A DNA stretch of 44,887 bases from Pseudomonadaceae bacterium (lineage in GTDB: Bacteria; Pseudomonadota; Gammaproteobacteria; Pseudomonadales; Pseudomonadaceae), in contig JAIETJ010000138.1 in assembly GCA_019745275.1 (NCBI GenBank), forward strand, positions 1 to 44,887, in the 5' to 3' direction. The stretch's first letter is position 1, and each line of letters opens with the position of its first letter. Positions 24,912-32,846 of this stretch are shown piece by piece. The notes beneath the pieces were generated by a model that had not been told where the DNA came from, searched no databases, and was given only the letters and a program-made list of their open reading frames with translations. The position numbers and the translations under genes are program-made.

Positions 24912-25440
24912 TCCGTTAACCCTGCAAATCAACGGACAAGTCGTCGGCCCCCTGGATGTGCCGGATGATTTGATGATGATCGAGTTCCTGCACGAATACC
25001 TCAATCTGACCGGCTCGCGGCTGGGTTGCGGGCAGGGCATCTGCCACGCCTGTGTGCTGATTCTCGACAAGCCCGACGGCACCAGCGAAGAGGTGCGGAC
25101 CTGCATTACCGGCGCGCATTTCTTTAATGGCAAACGCATCCGCACCATCGAAGGCCTGGCCAAGCGCGATGCTGCGGGTGAGGTCAGTGAGCTGAATCCG
25201 GTGCAGCAGAAGTTCGTCGAGCACTTCAGCTTCCAGTGCAGCTACTGCACACCGGGCTATGTGAACGCGGCGACCATCATGGTCGAGAAGCTGCAGCGTC
25301 AGCCCGTTAAGCGCAGCGAGCTGGAGGGCGAGATCGAAGCGGCCCTCGGCCAGCATATCTGCCGCTGCACCGGTTATGTACGTTACTACCAGGCTGCCAA
25401 GCGGGTGGTCGAAGACCTTGGTCTGGTTCGGGAGGGTTGA
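24901..25440 (+). CDS. 2Fe-2S-binding small subunit of the molybdenum hydroxylase
   Basis: A 179-residue electron-transfer subunit with two [2Fe-2S] clusters. The plant-type N-terminal cluster uses C43, C48, C51 and C68. The helical C-terminal domain uses C113, C116, C154 and C156 (QCSYCTPGY and ICRCTGY), which is the standard IorA/CoxS/NdhS pattern and length. It takes electrons from the molybdopterin site and passes them on. No FAD subunit gene is in the operon, so the next acceptor is probably the cytochrome c encoded immediately downstream. The protein has no signal of its own and likely travels with the Tat-tagged large subunit. AAGGAG precedes the ATG, inside the repeated junction. Confidence 0.96.
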   Translation: MAKRPLTLQINGQVVGPLDVPDDLMMIEFLHEYLNLTGSRLGCGQGICHACVLILDKPDGTSEEVRTCITGAHFFNGKRIRTIEGLAKRDAAGEVSELNPVQQKFVEHFSFQCSYCTPGYVNAATIMVEKLQRQPVKRSELEGEIEAALGQHICRCTGYVRYYQAAKRVVEDLGLVREG

Positions 25441-25442
25441 GC

Positions 25443-26651
25443 ATGCGCAGTCTTTTATTGAGTACTGCGCTGCTGTGCGCCCCGTTGCTGCAGGCCGCTG
25501 AGCCGAGCGAAGTGGCGCGCGGTGCCTATCTGGCCCGCGCCGCCGATTGCGTGGCCTGCCATAGCACGGCGAACAGCGCGCCCTACGCCGGCGGCCTGCA
25601 GCTGGCATCACCGTTTGGCACCATCTACGGCACCAATATCACCCCGGACAAGCAGTACGGGATTGGCAACTACAGCCGCGAGGACTTCTACAACGCGGTG
25701 GCCAAGGGCAAGCGTGCCGATGGCGCCAACCTCTATCCGGCCATGCCGTATACCTCTTACCACCTGCTCAAACGCGAAGATTCTGACGCCATCTATGCCT
25801 TCCTGATGACTCAGGAACCGATCAATCGGCCCGCGCCGGAAACCAGCCTGAGCTTTCCGTTCAACCTGCGTTTTGGGTTGAGCCTGTGGAATTGGTGGTA
25901 CGCCGACGAGTTGCAACTGGCGCCGAGTACCGGCAAGAGTGCGCCGTGGCAGCAGGGTCAGTATCTGGTCGAAGTGCTCGGGCACTGTGGCGAGTGCCAC
26001 ACTCCACGCGCGGTCACCGGCGCCTTGCAACAGGACAAGGCCTTGCAAGGTGGCGTGTTGCTCGGCTATCTGGCGCCCAGCCTGACCGCCGAGGATCTAT
26101 TGGCGCGCGGTTGGAACAGCGGCGATCTGGCGACCTTCCTGCAGCACGGTATCAGCGCCCAGGGCAGTATGTTCAACGAGATGTACCCAGTGCTGCACAA
26201 CAGCACCCAATACCTGCCGAGCAGCGATCATCAGGCCATGGCCACTTACTTGCTCGGCGAGCAGCCAGGGCCGACCGCGCAGATCAGTACTCAGCCGCTG
26301 GATAAACTCAGCGACAGCGCTCAGCGCGGACGTCAGGACTACCTAAACGTCTGTGCCGGATGTCATGGCAGCGAAGGGCAGGGCGTGCCGCACGTTGCCG
26401 TGGCCATGGCCGGCAACACCACCCTGCGCCAGGTCGACTCACGCAACTTGCAGCGGGTGATTGACGACGGCATCGCCGAACAGCAGTTCACCGGCTTTGA
26501 GCGCATGCAGCCGATGCCGGCGTTGGCCGCGCAACTGGATGACGGGCAAATGCGTGACCTGCTCAACTACCTGCGGCAAACCTGGGGCGGCTTGCCTGAG
26601 GATATGAGCGCAGAGCAGGTCAGCGAGTTGCGCAGCCAGGCTGGCCACTAA
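25443..26651 (+). CDS. Three-haem cytochrome c subunit
   Basis: A 402-residue exported cytochrome with a cleavable signal peptide (MRSLLLSTALLCAPLLQAAE). It has three c-type haem sites: CVACH (36-40), CGECH (182-186) and CAGCH (304-308). Likely axial methionines include those in YPAMPYT (M101) and MQPMPA. The arrangement is like the cytochrome subunits of periplasmic gluconate, alcohol and nicotinate dehydrogenases, which feed electrons to the ubiquinone pool or a terminal oxidase. I use the ATG at 25443; a TTG overlapping the previous stop is possible but unneeded. It is two bases past the small-subunit stop, and its own stop abuts the xdhC ATG. It replaces the FAD subunit as electron exit. 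Confidence 0.94.
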   Translation: MRSLLLSTALLCAPLLQAAEPSEVARGAYLARAADCVACHSTANSAPYAGGLQLASPFGTIYGTNITPDKQYGIGNYSREDFYNAVAKGKRADGANLYPAMPYTSYHLLKREDSDAIYAFLMTQEPINRPAPETSLSFPFNLRFGLSLWNWWYADELQLAPSTGKSAPWQQGQYLVEVLGHCGECHTPRAVTGALQQDKALQGGVLLGYLAPSLTAEDLLARGWNSGDLATFLQHGISAQGSMFNEMYPVLHNSTQYLPSSDHQAMATYLLGEQPGPTAQISTQPLDKLSDSAQRGRQDYLNVCAGCHGSEGQGVPHVAVAMAGNTTLRQVDSRNLQRVIDDGIAEQQFTGFERMQPMPALAAQLDDGQMRDLLNYLRQTWGGLPEDMSAEQVSELRSQAGH

Positions 26652-27623
26652 ATGCAGCAACTGGATTTGCAGGTCATCGAGCAGGCCCTGCGCTGGTCCG
26701 TGGCCGGTGAGCGGGTCTGGCTGTGCACGGTGCTCGCCACCTATGGTTCGGCCCCTCGCGGGCCGGGGGCGCTGCTGGTGGCCAATGCCAGCGGGCAGTG
26801 GCTGGGCTCGTTGTCCGGCGGTTGCGTCGAAGATGACTTTCTCGCCCAGTTGCAGGCGGGTGCCTTTGCCGAGCCGATCAGTCTGGTTCGTTACGGATCC
26901 GGTGACGAGCCACGGGCTAATATCCGCCTGCCCTGCGGTGGCGTACTGGAAGTGCTGGTGGAGAACCTGGCGGCCGACTGCAGCGTGCAGGAGCACTTGC
27001 GCCAACTGCAGGGGGCGCTGCAAGGCCAGCGGCGGTTGATCCGCGCGATCGATGTGCTGCGCGGTACGCGGCTGTTGCTTGATGATCACAGTCAGGGGCC
27101 ACGGGTCGAACGCGCAGACGGCACGCTACGTTTGCGCATCGGCGCGGCGCAGCGTTTGCTGTTGGCCGGTTATTCCAGTGTCAGTCATTTTTGCGCTGAG
27201 TTCGGTAAGGCGCTGGGCTTTGAGGTGCTGCTCTGCGAGCCGCGCGAAGAGGTGCTGGCCGGCGTGCAGTTGCCGGACATTGAGCTGATTCGTCTGCTGC
27301 CGTCGCGGTTTATCGCCGAGGGCGGTTGTCACCGTGACACGGCGGTGGTGGCCTCGACCCACGATCCACGCCTTGATGATCTGGCGATGCTCGAAGCGGT
27401 ACGTAGCCCGGCGTTTTATATCGGCGTGATGGGTTCGCGGATAACCACCGAAAAACGCCTCGAACGTCTACGCCGGGTTGGTGGTTTAAGCGAGGCCGAG
27501 CTTGCCCGGATTCAGGCGCCCATCGGCCTAAATATCGGCAGCAAGACCCCTGCGGAAATCGCCCTCTCGGTGCTCGCCGATATCGTGCGAGTGCGTAACA
27601 ACATTGCCCGTGAGCAGCTGTAG
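26652..27623 (+). CDS. xdhC: XdhC family molybdenum-hydroxylase maturation protein
   Basis: A 323-residue XdhC/CoxI protein. The N-terminal domain contains ATYGSAPRGPGALL, LSGGCVEDDF and RLPCGGVLEVLVE; the C-terminal domain is Rossmann-like with CEPREEV, VVASTHDPRLDD, YIGVMGSR and PIGLNIGSKTPAEIALSVLADIV. XdhC proteins bind the molybdenum cofactor, help add the terminal sulfido ligand and hand the cofactor to the large subunit. It would serve the enzyme in this operon. Its ATG directly abuts the cytochrome stop (TAAATG). It acts in the cytoplasm before Tat export. Confidence 0.96.
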   Translation: MQQLDLQVIEQALRWSVAGERVWLCTVLATYGSAPRGPGALLVANASGQWLGSLSGGCVEDDFLAQLQAGAFAEPISLVRYGSGDEPRANIRLPCGGVLEVLVENLAADCSVQEHLRQLQGALQGQRRLIRAIDVLRGTRLLLDDHSQGPRVERADGTLRLRIGAAQRLLLAGYSSVSHFCAEFGKALGFEVLLCEPREEVLAGVQLPDIELIRLLPSRFIAEGGCHRDTAVVASTHDPRLDDLAMLEAVRSPAFYIGVMGSRITTEKRLERLRRVGGLSEAELARIQAPIGLNIGSKTPAEIALSVLADIVRVRNNIAREQL

Positions 27624-27632
27624 GTCGCCGCC

Positions 27633-28217
27633 GTGATCAGCATCCCAGTGACAACCGTGCTGGCCTTGGTGCTGGCTGCAGGACAAGGTCGCCGTTTTGG
27701 CACTGACAAACGGCGCGCCTTGCTGGCCGATGGCACGCCGCTGTTAACCGCGACGCTGCGGCAGGCACAACGGCACTTCGCCCAGGTGTTTGTGCTGTTG
27801 CGTGTTGGTGATGACCCACAGGCACTTGGCGTACCACCGGGCGTCGAGGTGTTGCGCTGTGCCGATGCCGACTTAGGGATGGGCCACAGCCTAGCGGCTG
27901 GCGTTCGCGCCTTGCATGAGCAGCCCGCCATTGCCATTGCCGTACTGCTAGGCGACATGCCGTGGCTCAGCGCCTGCACGCTAGAACGGTTAATCGAGCA
28001 AGCCGCAGCGCAACGGATAGTGTTTCCCTGCTATCAGAGCCAGCGCGGCCATCCGGTGTTATTTGGCCGGCAGTTTTGGCCGCAGTTGCAGCAGCTTAAG
28101 GGCGATGCCGGCGCCAAAGCGTTGCTGGCTCAGTATTCCCAAGCGTGCATTGGCTTGGCAGTGGACGACCCAAGCGTGCTCTGCGATGTGGATACCCCGG
28201 CGGCACTGCAGCGCTAA
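27633..28217 (+). CDS. mocA: MocA-type molybdenum cofactor cytidylyltransferase
   Basis: A 194-residue nucleotidyltransferase of the MobA/MocA group. The NTP-binding loop is LVLAAGQGRRFGTDK (about residues 13-27), and LGDMPWL supplies the metal-binding Asp. MocA enzymes transfer CMP from CTP to the molybdenum cofactor, giving the dinucleotide used by xanthine-oxidase-family enzymes. MobA would use GTP. The position directly after xdhC in a molybdenum-hydroxylase operon favours MocA; the specificity is inference. The start is GTG at 27633, nine bases after the xdhC stop. It is the last gene of the operon, and a MITE-like element begins right at its stop codon. Confidence 0.87.
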   Translation: MISIPVTTVLALVLAAGQGRRFGTDKRRALLADGTPLLTATLRQAQRHFAQVFVLLRVGDDPQALGVPPGVEVLRCADADLGMGHSLAAGVRALHEQPAIAIAVLLGDMPWLSACTLERLIEQAAAQRIVFPCYQSQRGHPVLFGRQFWPQLQQLKGDAGAKALLAQYSQACIGLAVDDPSVLCDVDTPAALQR

Positions 28218-28439
28218 GGAGCCGCTGAAAAACTACTGCGCTCGGTTATGCCGCGTTTAAATCAGCCTCAAAATGCTCATTTACAGCACGTAAACTGCGC
28301 TTTTGACTCGCTACGCTCGCCCTGCGGGCCAGCCTTTGGCGGTTACTCCGCTTCGCTGCGTTGCGGCTGATTGACCAGCGGAGCTGTTACTTTGTTGCGC
28401 CTTGCCTAACCATCGCTCGCTACCTTTTTCAGAGGCTCC
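28218..28439. mobile_element. 222-bp non-coding MITE-like element with terminal inverted repeats
   Basis: The left end GGAGCCGCTGAAAAA (28218-28232) and the right end TTTTTCAGAGGCTCC (28425-28439) are inverted repeats with one mismatch in 15. The interior has no gene, but has palindromic stretches, among them CTCGCCCTGCGGGCCAGC and GGTTACTCCGCTTCGCTGCG. It fills almost exactly the space between the mocA stop and the rlmG stop. The internal sequence is one I associate with a common intergenic repeat in Pseudomonas, but I cannot confirm that here. Confidence 0.72.
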
Positions 28440-28443
28440 CTAC

Positions 28444-29568
28444 TTACTTGGTCGCTTTGAGAATCACAAACTTAGGCGTGGTGGCCACTTGCTCGAGGCC
28501 ACGAAAGAGTTTTTTCAGCTTGGCGTGATAACCCAGATGGCGGTTACCGACTATCCACAGCTCGCCACCGCGCACCAGCGCCGCCTTGGCCTGGACGAAC
28601 ATGCGCCAAGCGAGAAAGTCGCCAACCACTTGCTGCTGGTGAAACGGCGGATTGCACAGGACTAAGTCCAGCGAATCTTCGGCTTGTTCGGCTAAGCCGT
28701 CGCCGGCACGAATCGTCACCGGCCGCGCCCCGAGCGCCGCCTGCCAGTTTTCTGCGGCCGACTGCACCGCCATAAACGACTCATCGACCAGCGTCAGCTC
28801 GGCATCCGGGTTGGCCAGTGCATAGCTGATGCCGAGCACGCCATTGCCGCAACCCAAGTCGGCCACCCGCAGCGGGCTGAGGCTGCGCGGCAAGTGCGGG
28901 AGAAAGGCGCGGGTGCCAATGTCTAGGCCTTCACGGCAAAACAGGTTGGCGTGGTTGCTCAGGGTGATGGCCGGCTGCTCTAGCTGATAGCGACTCGGGT
29001 AGGGTGAAAAGACTGGGGCTTTAGTCACCACGGTGGCGCACAGCAGACGGGCTTTTTTCACCGCCAGCAAGGCTTGCATCGGGCCTATGTACTGTTCGAG
29101 CAACTCACCGGCTGCGCGTGGCAGATGTTTAAGCATGGCCGCGGCAAGGACCCGCGTGCCGGGGGCAATTTGCCCTTGCAGGCGAATTAACTGTTCTTCT
29201 AGTAAGGCTAGCGTTTTGGGTACGCGCAGCAGCACGCAGTCGAACGGGCCGCTGGTCAATTGGCTGGCGGGAACAAAACCCACGCTGTCGACCGGCAAAC
29301 CGTTACGGGTCAGATTTTGCTGCAAGGCTTGCCAGCCCAAGTACGAGTCGCCGCTGCTGGTTAGCTGAAAGTGCCCGGCCAAACTGGCCGCTAGCGCGCC
29401 GAAGCTGTCGTTGAGGATCAGCACACGGGTGCTGCTGGGCAACCCTAAACGGTGTACATACTGCAACAGGTACTCATCGGCGGCGTCGAAGGCTTGCAAC
29501 GACTCGCCCGGTTGCTCGGGTTGACGAGTCAGTTCGAGGGCGGCAAAAGGCGTAGTGAATATAGGCAT
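28444..29568 (-). CDS. rlmG: 23S rRNA (guanine-1835-N2)-methyltransferase RlmG
   Basis: A 374-residue RlmG-type enzyme with two Rossmann-like domains. The C-terminal catalytic half has the SAM motif VADLGCGNGVLGISYA and the amino-methyltransferase motif NPPFH. The inactive N-terminal half helps bind RNA. RlmG adds a methyl group to the N2 of G1835 in 23S rRNA before assembly is complete. Family length is about 375. I start at the ATG at 29568 (MPIFTTPFAALELTRQP), which is the conserved family N terminus; the open frame runs 79 codons further, into the divergent fpr gene, and is rejected. It is divergent from fpr across 82 bp, and its stop is four bases from the MITE-like element. Confidence 0.95.
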   Translation of the reverse strand: MPIFTTPFAALELTRQPEQPGESLQAFDAADEYLLQYVHRLGLPSSTRVLILNDSFGALAASLAGHFQLTSSGDSYLGWQALQQNLTRNGLPVDSVGFVPASQLTSGPFDCVLLRVPKTLALLEEQLIRLQGQIAPGTRVLAAAMLKHLPRAAGELLEQYIGPMQALLAVKKARLLCATVVTKAPVFSPYPSRYQLEQPAITLSNHANLFCREGLDIGTRAFLPHLPRSLSPLRVADLGCGNGVLGISYALANPDAELTLVDESFMAVQSAAENWQAALGARPVTIRAGDGLAEQAEDSLDLVLCNPPFHQQQVVGDFLAWRMFVQAKAALVRGGELWIVGNRHLGYHAKLKKLFRGLEQVATTPKFVILKATK

Positions 29569-29650
29569 ATGAACCGCCGGTGTTTGTCCGGTGCGCTTTG
29601 CGCGACACTGCACAGATGAAGAGAAAGTATTCAACAACAAGGGCCGCAGT

Positions 29651-30427
29651 ATGACCGTCAGCGACGAGAAGTTCACCCGCCAGCGCTTGCTTAGCGTGCA
29701 ACCGTGGTCTGACACGCTGTTTAGTTTGCGCTGTAGTCGGGATCCGGGCTTTCGTTTTAGCGCTGGCCAGTTCGCCCGCCTAGGGGTGCGCAAGGCTGAT
29801 GGCACAACGGTGTGGCGCGCCTATTCGATGGCCTCGGCGACCCATGATGAATTTTTGGAATTCTTCTCCATCGTGGTGCCGGGCGGTGAATTTACCAGTG
29901 AGCTGAGCCGGCTGGCGGTCGGCGATGAATTACTAGTGGAGCGCCAGCCCTTTGGTTTTTTAACCCTCGATCGCTTTGCCGATGGAAACGATCTTTGGCT
30001 GCTGGCCAGCGGCACCGGTTTGGCGCCGTTCTTGTCGATTTTGCAGGGCCAAGAGGTGTGGCAGCGCTTTCGCCGGATTGTCTTGGTGTACTGCGCCCGC
30101 AGCGCCAGTGAGCTGGCCTATCAGCCGCTGATTAAGCAACTGATGCAACGTGACTATCTGCAACAACATGCTCAGCAATTAACCTACTTGCCGTTACTCA
30201 CCCGCGAGCAGCAGGCCGGCTGCTTGCATGGACGCATTACCACTTTGCTGGACACTGGCGAATTGGAGCAAGCGGCAGGTTTTAGCCTTGAGGCGCTAAA
30301 CGCACGGGTGATGATTTGCGGTAATCCACAGATGATCGACGACTGCCGCACGCGGCTTAAACAGCACGATATGCACCTCAGCCTAAGTCGGCGGCCGGCG
30401 CAGGTGGCAGTGGAGAATTATTGGTAA
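29651..30427 (+). CDS. fpr: Ferredoxin-NADP reductase (Fpr)
   Basis: A 258-residue bacterial ferredoxin/flavodoxin-NADP reductase. FAD is bound by RAYSMAS (56-62), and NADPH by GTGLAPF (121-127) and the MICGNPQM segment. The C terminus ends in VENYW, like E. coli Fpr, whose terminal Trp stacks on FAD. It transfers electrons between NADPH and ferredoxin or flavodoxin. This C terminus differs from the other common Pseudomonas Fpr branch, so it may be the paralogue equivalent to PA4615. Start ATG follows GGGCCGCAGT. Its last 50 bases overlap the 3' end of the histidine kinase gene on the opposite strand. Confidence 0.93.
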   Translation: MTVSDEKFTRQRLLSVQPWSDTLFSLRCSRDPGFRFSAGQFARLGVRKADGTTVWRAYSMASATHDEFLEFFSIVVPGGEFTSELSRLAVGDELLVERQPFGFLTLDRFADGNDLWLLASGTGLAPFLSILQGQEVWQRFRRIVLVYCARSASELAYQPLIKQLMQRDYLQQHAQQLTYLPLLTREQQAGCLHGRITTLLDTGELEQAAGFSLEALNARVMICGNPQMIDDCRTRLKQHDMHLSLSRRPAQVAVENYW

Positions 30428-32846
30428 GCGCATGCAGTGTAAGTTCATTGCTGTTGCTGCTGGACAGTGGTGCTTTGAGCGGTAACGACAGGGTAAAGCA
30501 GGTGCCCCAATTCACCTGACTCACCACTCCCAGTCGGCCACCAAGGATTCCAGTGGCAAGATTGTGCACGATATTCAGGCCCAAGCCGCTGCCGCCTTGA
30601 CCGAGCTTGGTGGTGAAGAAGGGATCGAATATTTTTGGCAGATGCGCCTCGCTGATCCCGACCCCATTATCGGTAATCGTTAGCTCTATCCAGTCGGGTT
30701 GGGAGTGAAAGGCGCGCAGGCTGATTAGGCCTTGGCTGCGACCGTCGAAGGCGTGCAGCACGGCATTGTTAATCAAATTAACCAAGATCTGCCCGAGTGC
30801 GCCGGGGTAGCTGTCCAGCCACAGGCTGTCGTCGATGTTGCTTTCCAGTACATAGGGAGATTTCTTGAGGCTTGGGCCTAGGGTGATGATAATTTCGTTA
30901 ACCACTTCACTGAGCTGGAAGTTACGCCGCTGGGCGCCGGTTTGATCGACAGCCACCTGTTTGAAACTGCTGATTAATTCACTGGCGCGGCGTAGGTTAC
31001 GGGTGAGAATGTCGCAGGCGGTATGGCTGTCGGCGACAAACTGGTCGAGCATTGAGCGGCGCAATGAACCAGCCTCGACGGCAATCTGCATCGCCTGGGT
31101 GTGATCATGCAAGGTAGAAGCAGCCATTACGCTGTTGCCAATTGGGGTGTTGAGTTCATGGGCGATGCCGGCCACCAGCGAACCCAAGGCTGCGAGTTTT
31201 TCACTTTGCACCAGGCCATTTTGCGCTTGCTGCAAGTTCTGCATCGCGCTGCTGAGTTCCCGATTGCTTTGGCTGAGCGCTTCGGTGCGCTGGCTAATGC
31301 GCTGTTCAAGGTTGTTATTGAGCTCCAGGTAAGCCCGTTCGGCTTTTTTCTGCTCACTTACATCAATGCTCATGCACACAAACTGTTGGCCGCCGCCGGG
31401 TGCGGGAATGCTAAAGGTGGTGCTGAGTAAACACAGTTGTCGGCCACTTGGCGTGGTTAGTTGGCTCAGGTATGGCCCTAGCGGCACGCCTAGTGCGGCC
31501 TCCCGCAGGGTGGCTAAGAACAGCTGAGTTTGCACGCGACTAAACAGCAACTGTTCGATGCTTTTGCCTAACGCGTTTTGCCGTTCGATGTCGTACAGCG
31601 TTTCGCTGGCGCGGTTCCACAGCAGCACATGGCCTTGCGCATCGAACCATTGCACGGCCACGTTAGGAGTGTTCTCTAGCGTCGCGAGGAGGCGGTCTTC
31701 GCTGTCGCGCAATTGTTGTTCGCTGCTAAGCATGGCCTGTTCGCGTTCGCAAATAGCCATAATCATCAGCTGCAGGCTGCTTTGCAGCATGCTCAGTTCA
31801 CGTATCCCGCTGGCTATGGGTGGCAGGTCATAGCTGCCTTGGGCAATGGCACCGACATGGGCGGTGAACTGGGAAATTTTGCTGGCCAGCGCCCAGCTGG
31901 TGAAGCCGGCGATCAACAGCGCTAAGGCCAACGCTAAGCCTAGGGTCGAGCTAATCCGTTGCCAGATTCGGCCAATCTCGGCGTAAGCCTGCGCCTCAGG
32001 CTGTGCCACCAGTACCTGCCAGTCTGGGCCGGGAATTTTCAAGGCAATGCCTACTAGCGCCTCACCGTCGAGTTCAAAGTGAGTGGAGGTGCCTTGATTT
32101 TGTTGCACTACAGCCAGATTGCCCAAGTTCGGTTGTTGTCCGCCGGGGTTGCTGTTGGCAGAGTTGGCCACCAATTGGTTTTGTCGGTCGAGCAGGCGAA
32201 TCTGCAAGTTGCCGCCTTGGCTGAGTTGGCGTGCCAGTTCGGGTAATTGATTGATCGCTACTTCACCAACCAAGGTGCGCTTGGCCACCGGTTGCGCCAA
32301 GGCCACGGTTAAGCGCGCGCTGACGCTGGAGAGGTAGCTGTTGGACCAATAACCCTGATCGAGGCGATGGGCTTGCAAGACAAAATCGCGCGAGGAAATA
32401 TCTAAGCCCAGCAGGTTCTGCCGCAAGTGGCGTTTGCTGGCCGGTAAACCTATGGTGCTGATACGGCCGAATTCGTCGGAGAGGTACAAGGCTTCATAGA
32501 AGCTTGATGAGTCGGCGTATGCGTCCAGCAGGGTTTCAATCTCGCTGTGGGTGAGCAGGGGGGCGCTAAGAAATAGCTGCGATAAGGCATCCAACTCACG
32601 CTTGGCAACACTAAAGTGATGGTCGATTTGCAGTGCGGTGGCCTGCGCCGAAACCAACTGTTTGGCCTCAACGTCGCTGCGAATCAAAGGTTCGTAGTAC
32701 AGGCGGAACAATAGGGCGACCGCCAATACCGGAATGGCGGCCACTAACAGGAAGCGGCTGGCAAGGATGGCCAAGAGTGGCCATGCACGCCCTTGGCCGC
32801 TCGCCTGCTGGGGGGGGTTACTGCGCATCGATAAACTGTCCGGCAT
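30378..32846 (-). CDS. Cache-HAMP-PAS sensor histidine kinase
   Basis: An 822-residue membrane kinase. TM1 is about residues 26-47, a large periplasmic region that looks like a double Cache domain is 48-300, TM2 is 301-323, HAMP is about 324-375, PAS is about 385-500, then a coiled coil. HisKA has phosphoacceptor H563 (AGIAHELNTP). The ATPase domain has the N box LVNLINNA, G1 TDNGVGI, F box FDPFFTTK and G2 GQGGSGLGL. There is no receiver domain, so its partner is probably the EAL regulator upstream in the operon. Two starts compete: ATG 32846, and ATG 32828 six codons later; both overlap the stop of the lipoprotein gene. An eight-C tract (32810-32817) sits in codons 10-13. The 3' end overlaps fpr by 50 bp. 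Confidence 0.93.
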   Translation of the reverse strand: MPDSLSMRSNPPQQASGQGRAWPLLAILASRFLLVAAIPVLAVALLFRLYYEPLIRSDVEAKQLVSAQATALQIDHHFSVAKRELDALSQLFLSAPLLTHSEIETLLDAYADSSSFYEALYLSDEFGRISTIGLPASKRHLRQNLLGLDISSRDFVLQAHRLDQGYWSNSYLSSVSARLTVALAQPVAKRTLVGEVAINQLPELARQLSQGGNLQIRLLDRQNQLVANSANSNPGGQQPNLGNLAVVQQNQGTSTHFELDGEALVGIALKIPGPDWQVLVAQPEAQAYAEIGRIWQRISSTLGLALALALLIAGFTSWALASKISQFTAHVGAIAQGSYDLPPIASGIRELSMLQSSLQLMIMAICEREQAMLSSEQQLRDSEDRLLATLENTPNVAVQWFDAQGHVLLWNRASETLYDIERQNALGKSIEQLLFSRVQTQLFLATLREAALGVPLGPYLSQLTTPSGRQLCLLSTTFSIPAPGGGQQFVCMSIDVSEQKKAERAYLELNNNLEQRISQRTEALSQSNRELSSAMQNLQQAQNGLVQSEKLAALGSLVAGIAHELNTPIGNSVMAASTLHDHTQAMQIAVEAGSLRRSMLDQFVADSHTACDILTRNLRRASELISSFKQVAVDQTGAQRRNFQLSEVVNEIIITLGPSLKKSPYVLESNIDDSLWLDSYPGALGQILVNLINNAVLHAFDGRSQGLISLRAFHSQPDWIELTITDNGVGISEAHLPKIFDPFFTTKLGQGGSGLGLNIVHNLATGILGGRLGVVSQVNWGTCFTLSLPLKAPLSSSNSNELTLHALTNNSPLPPAPAADLG

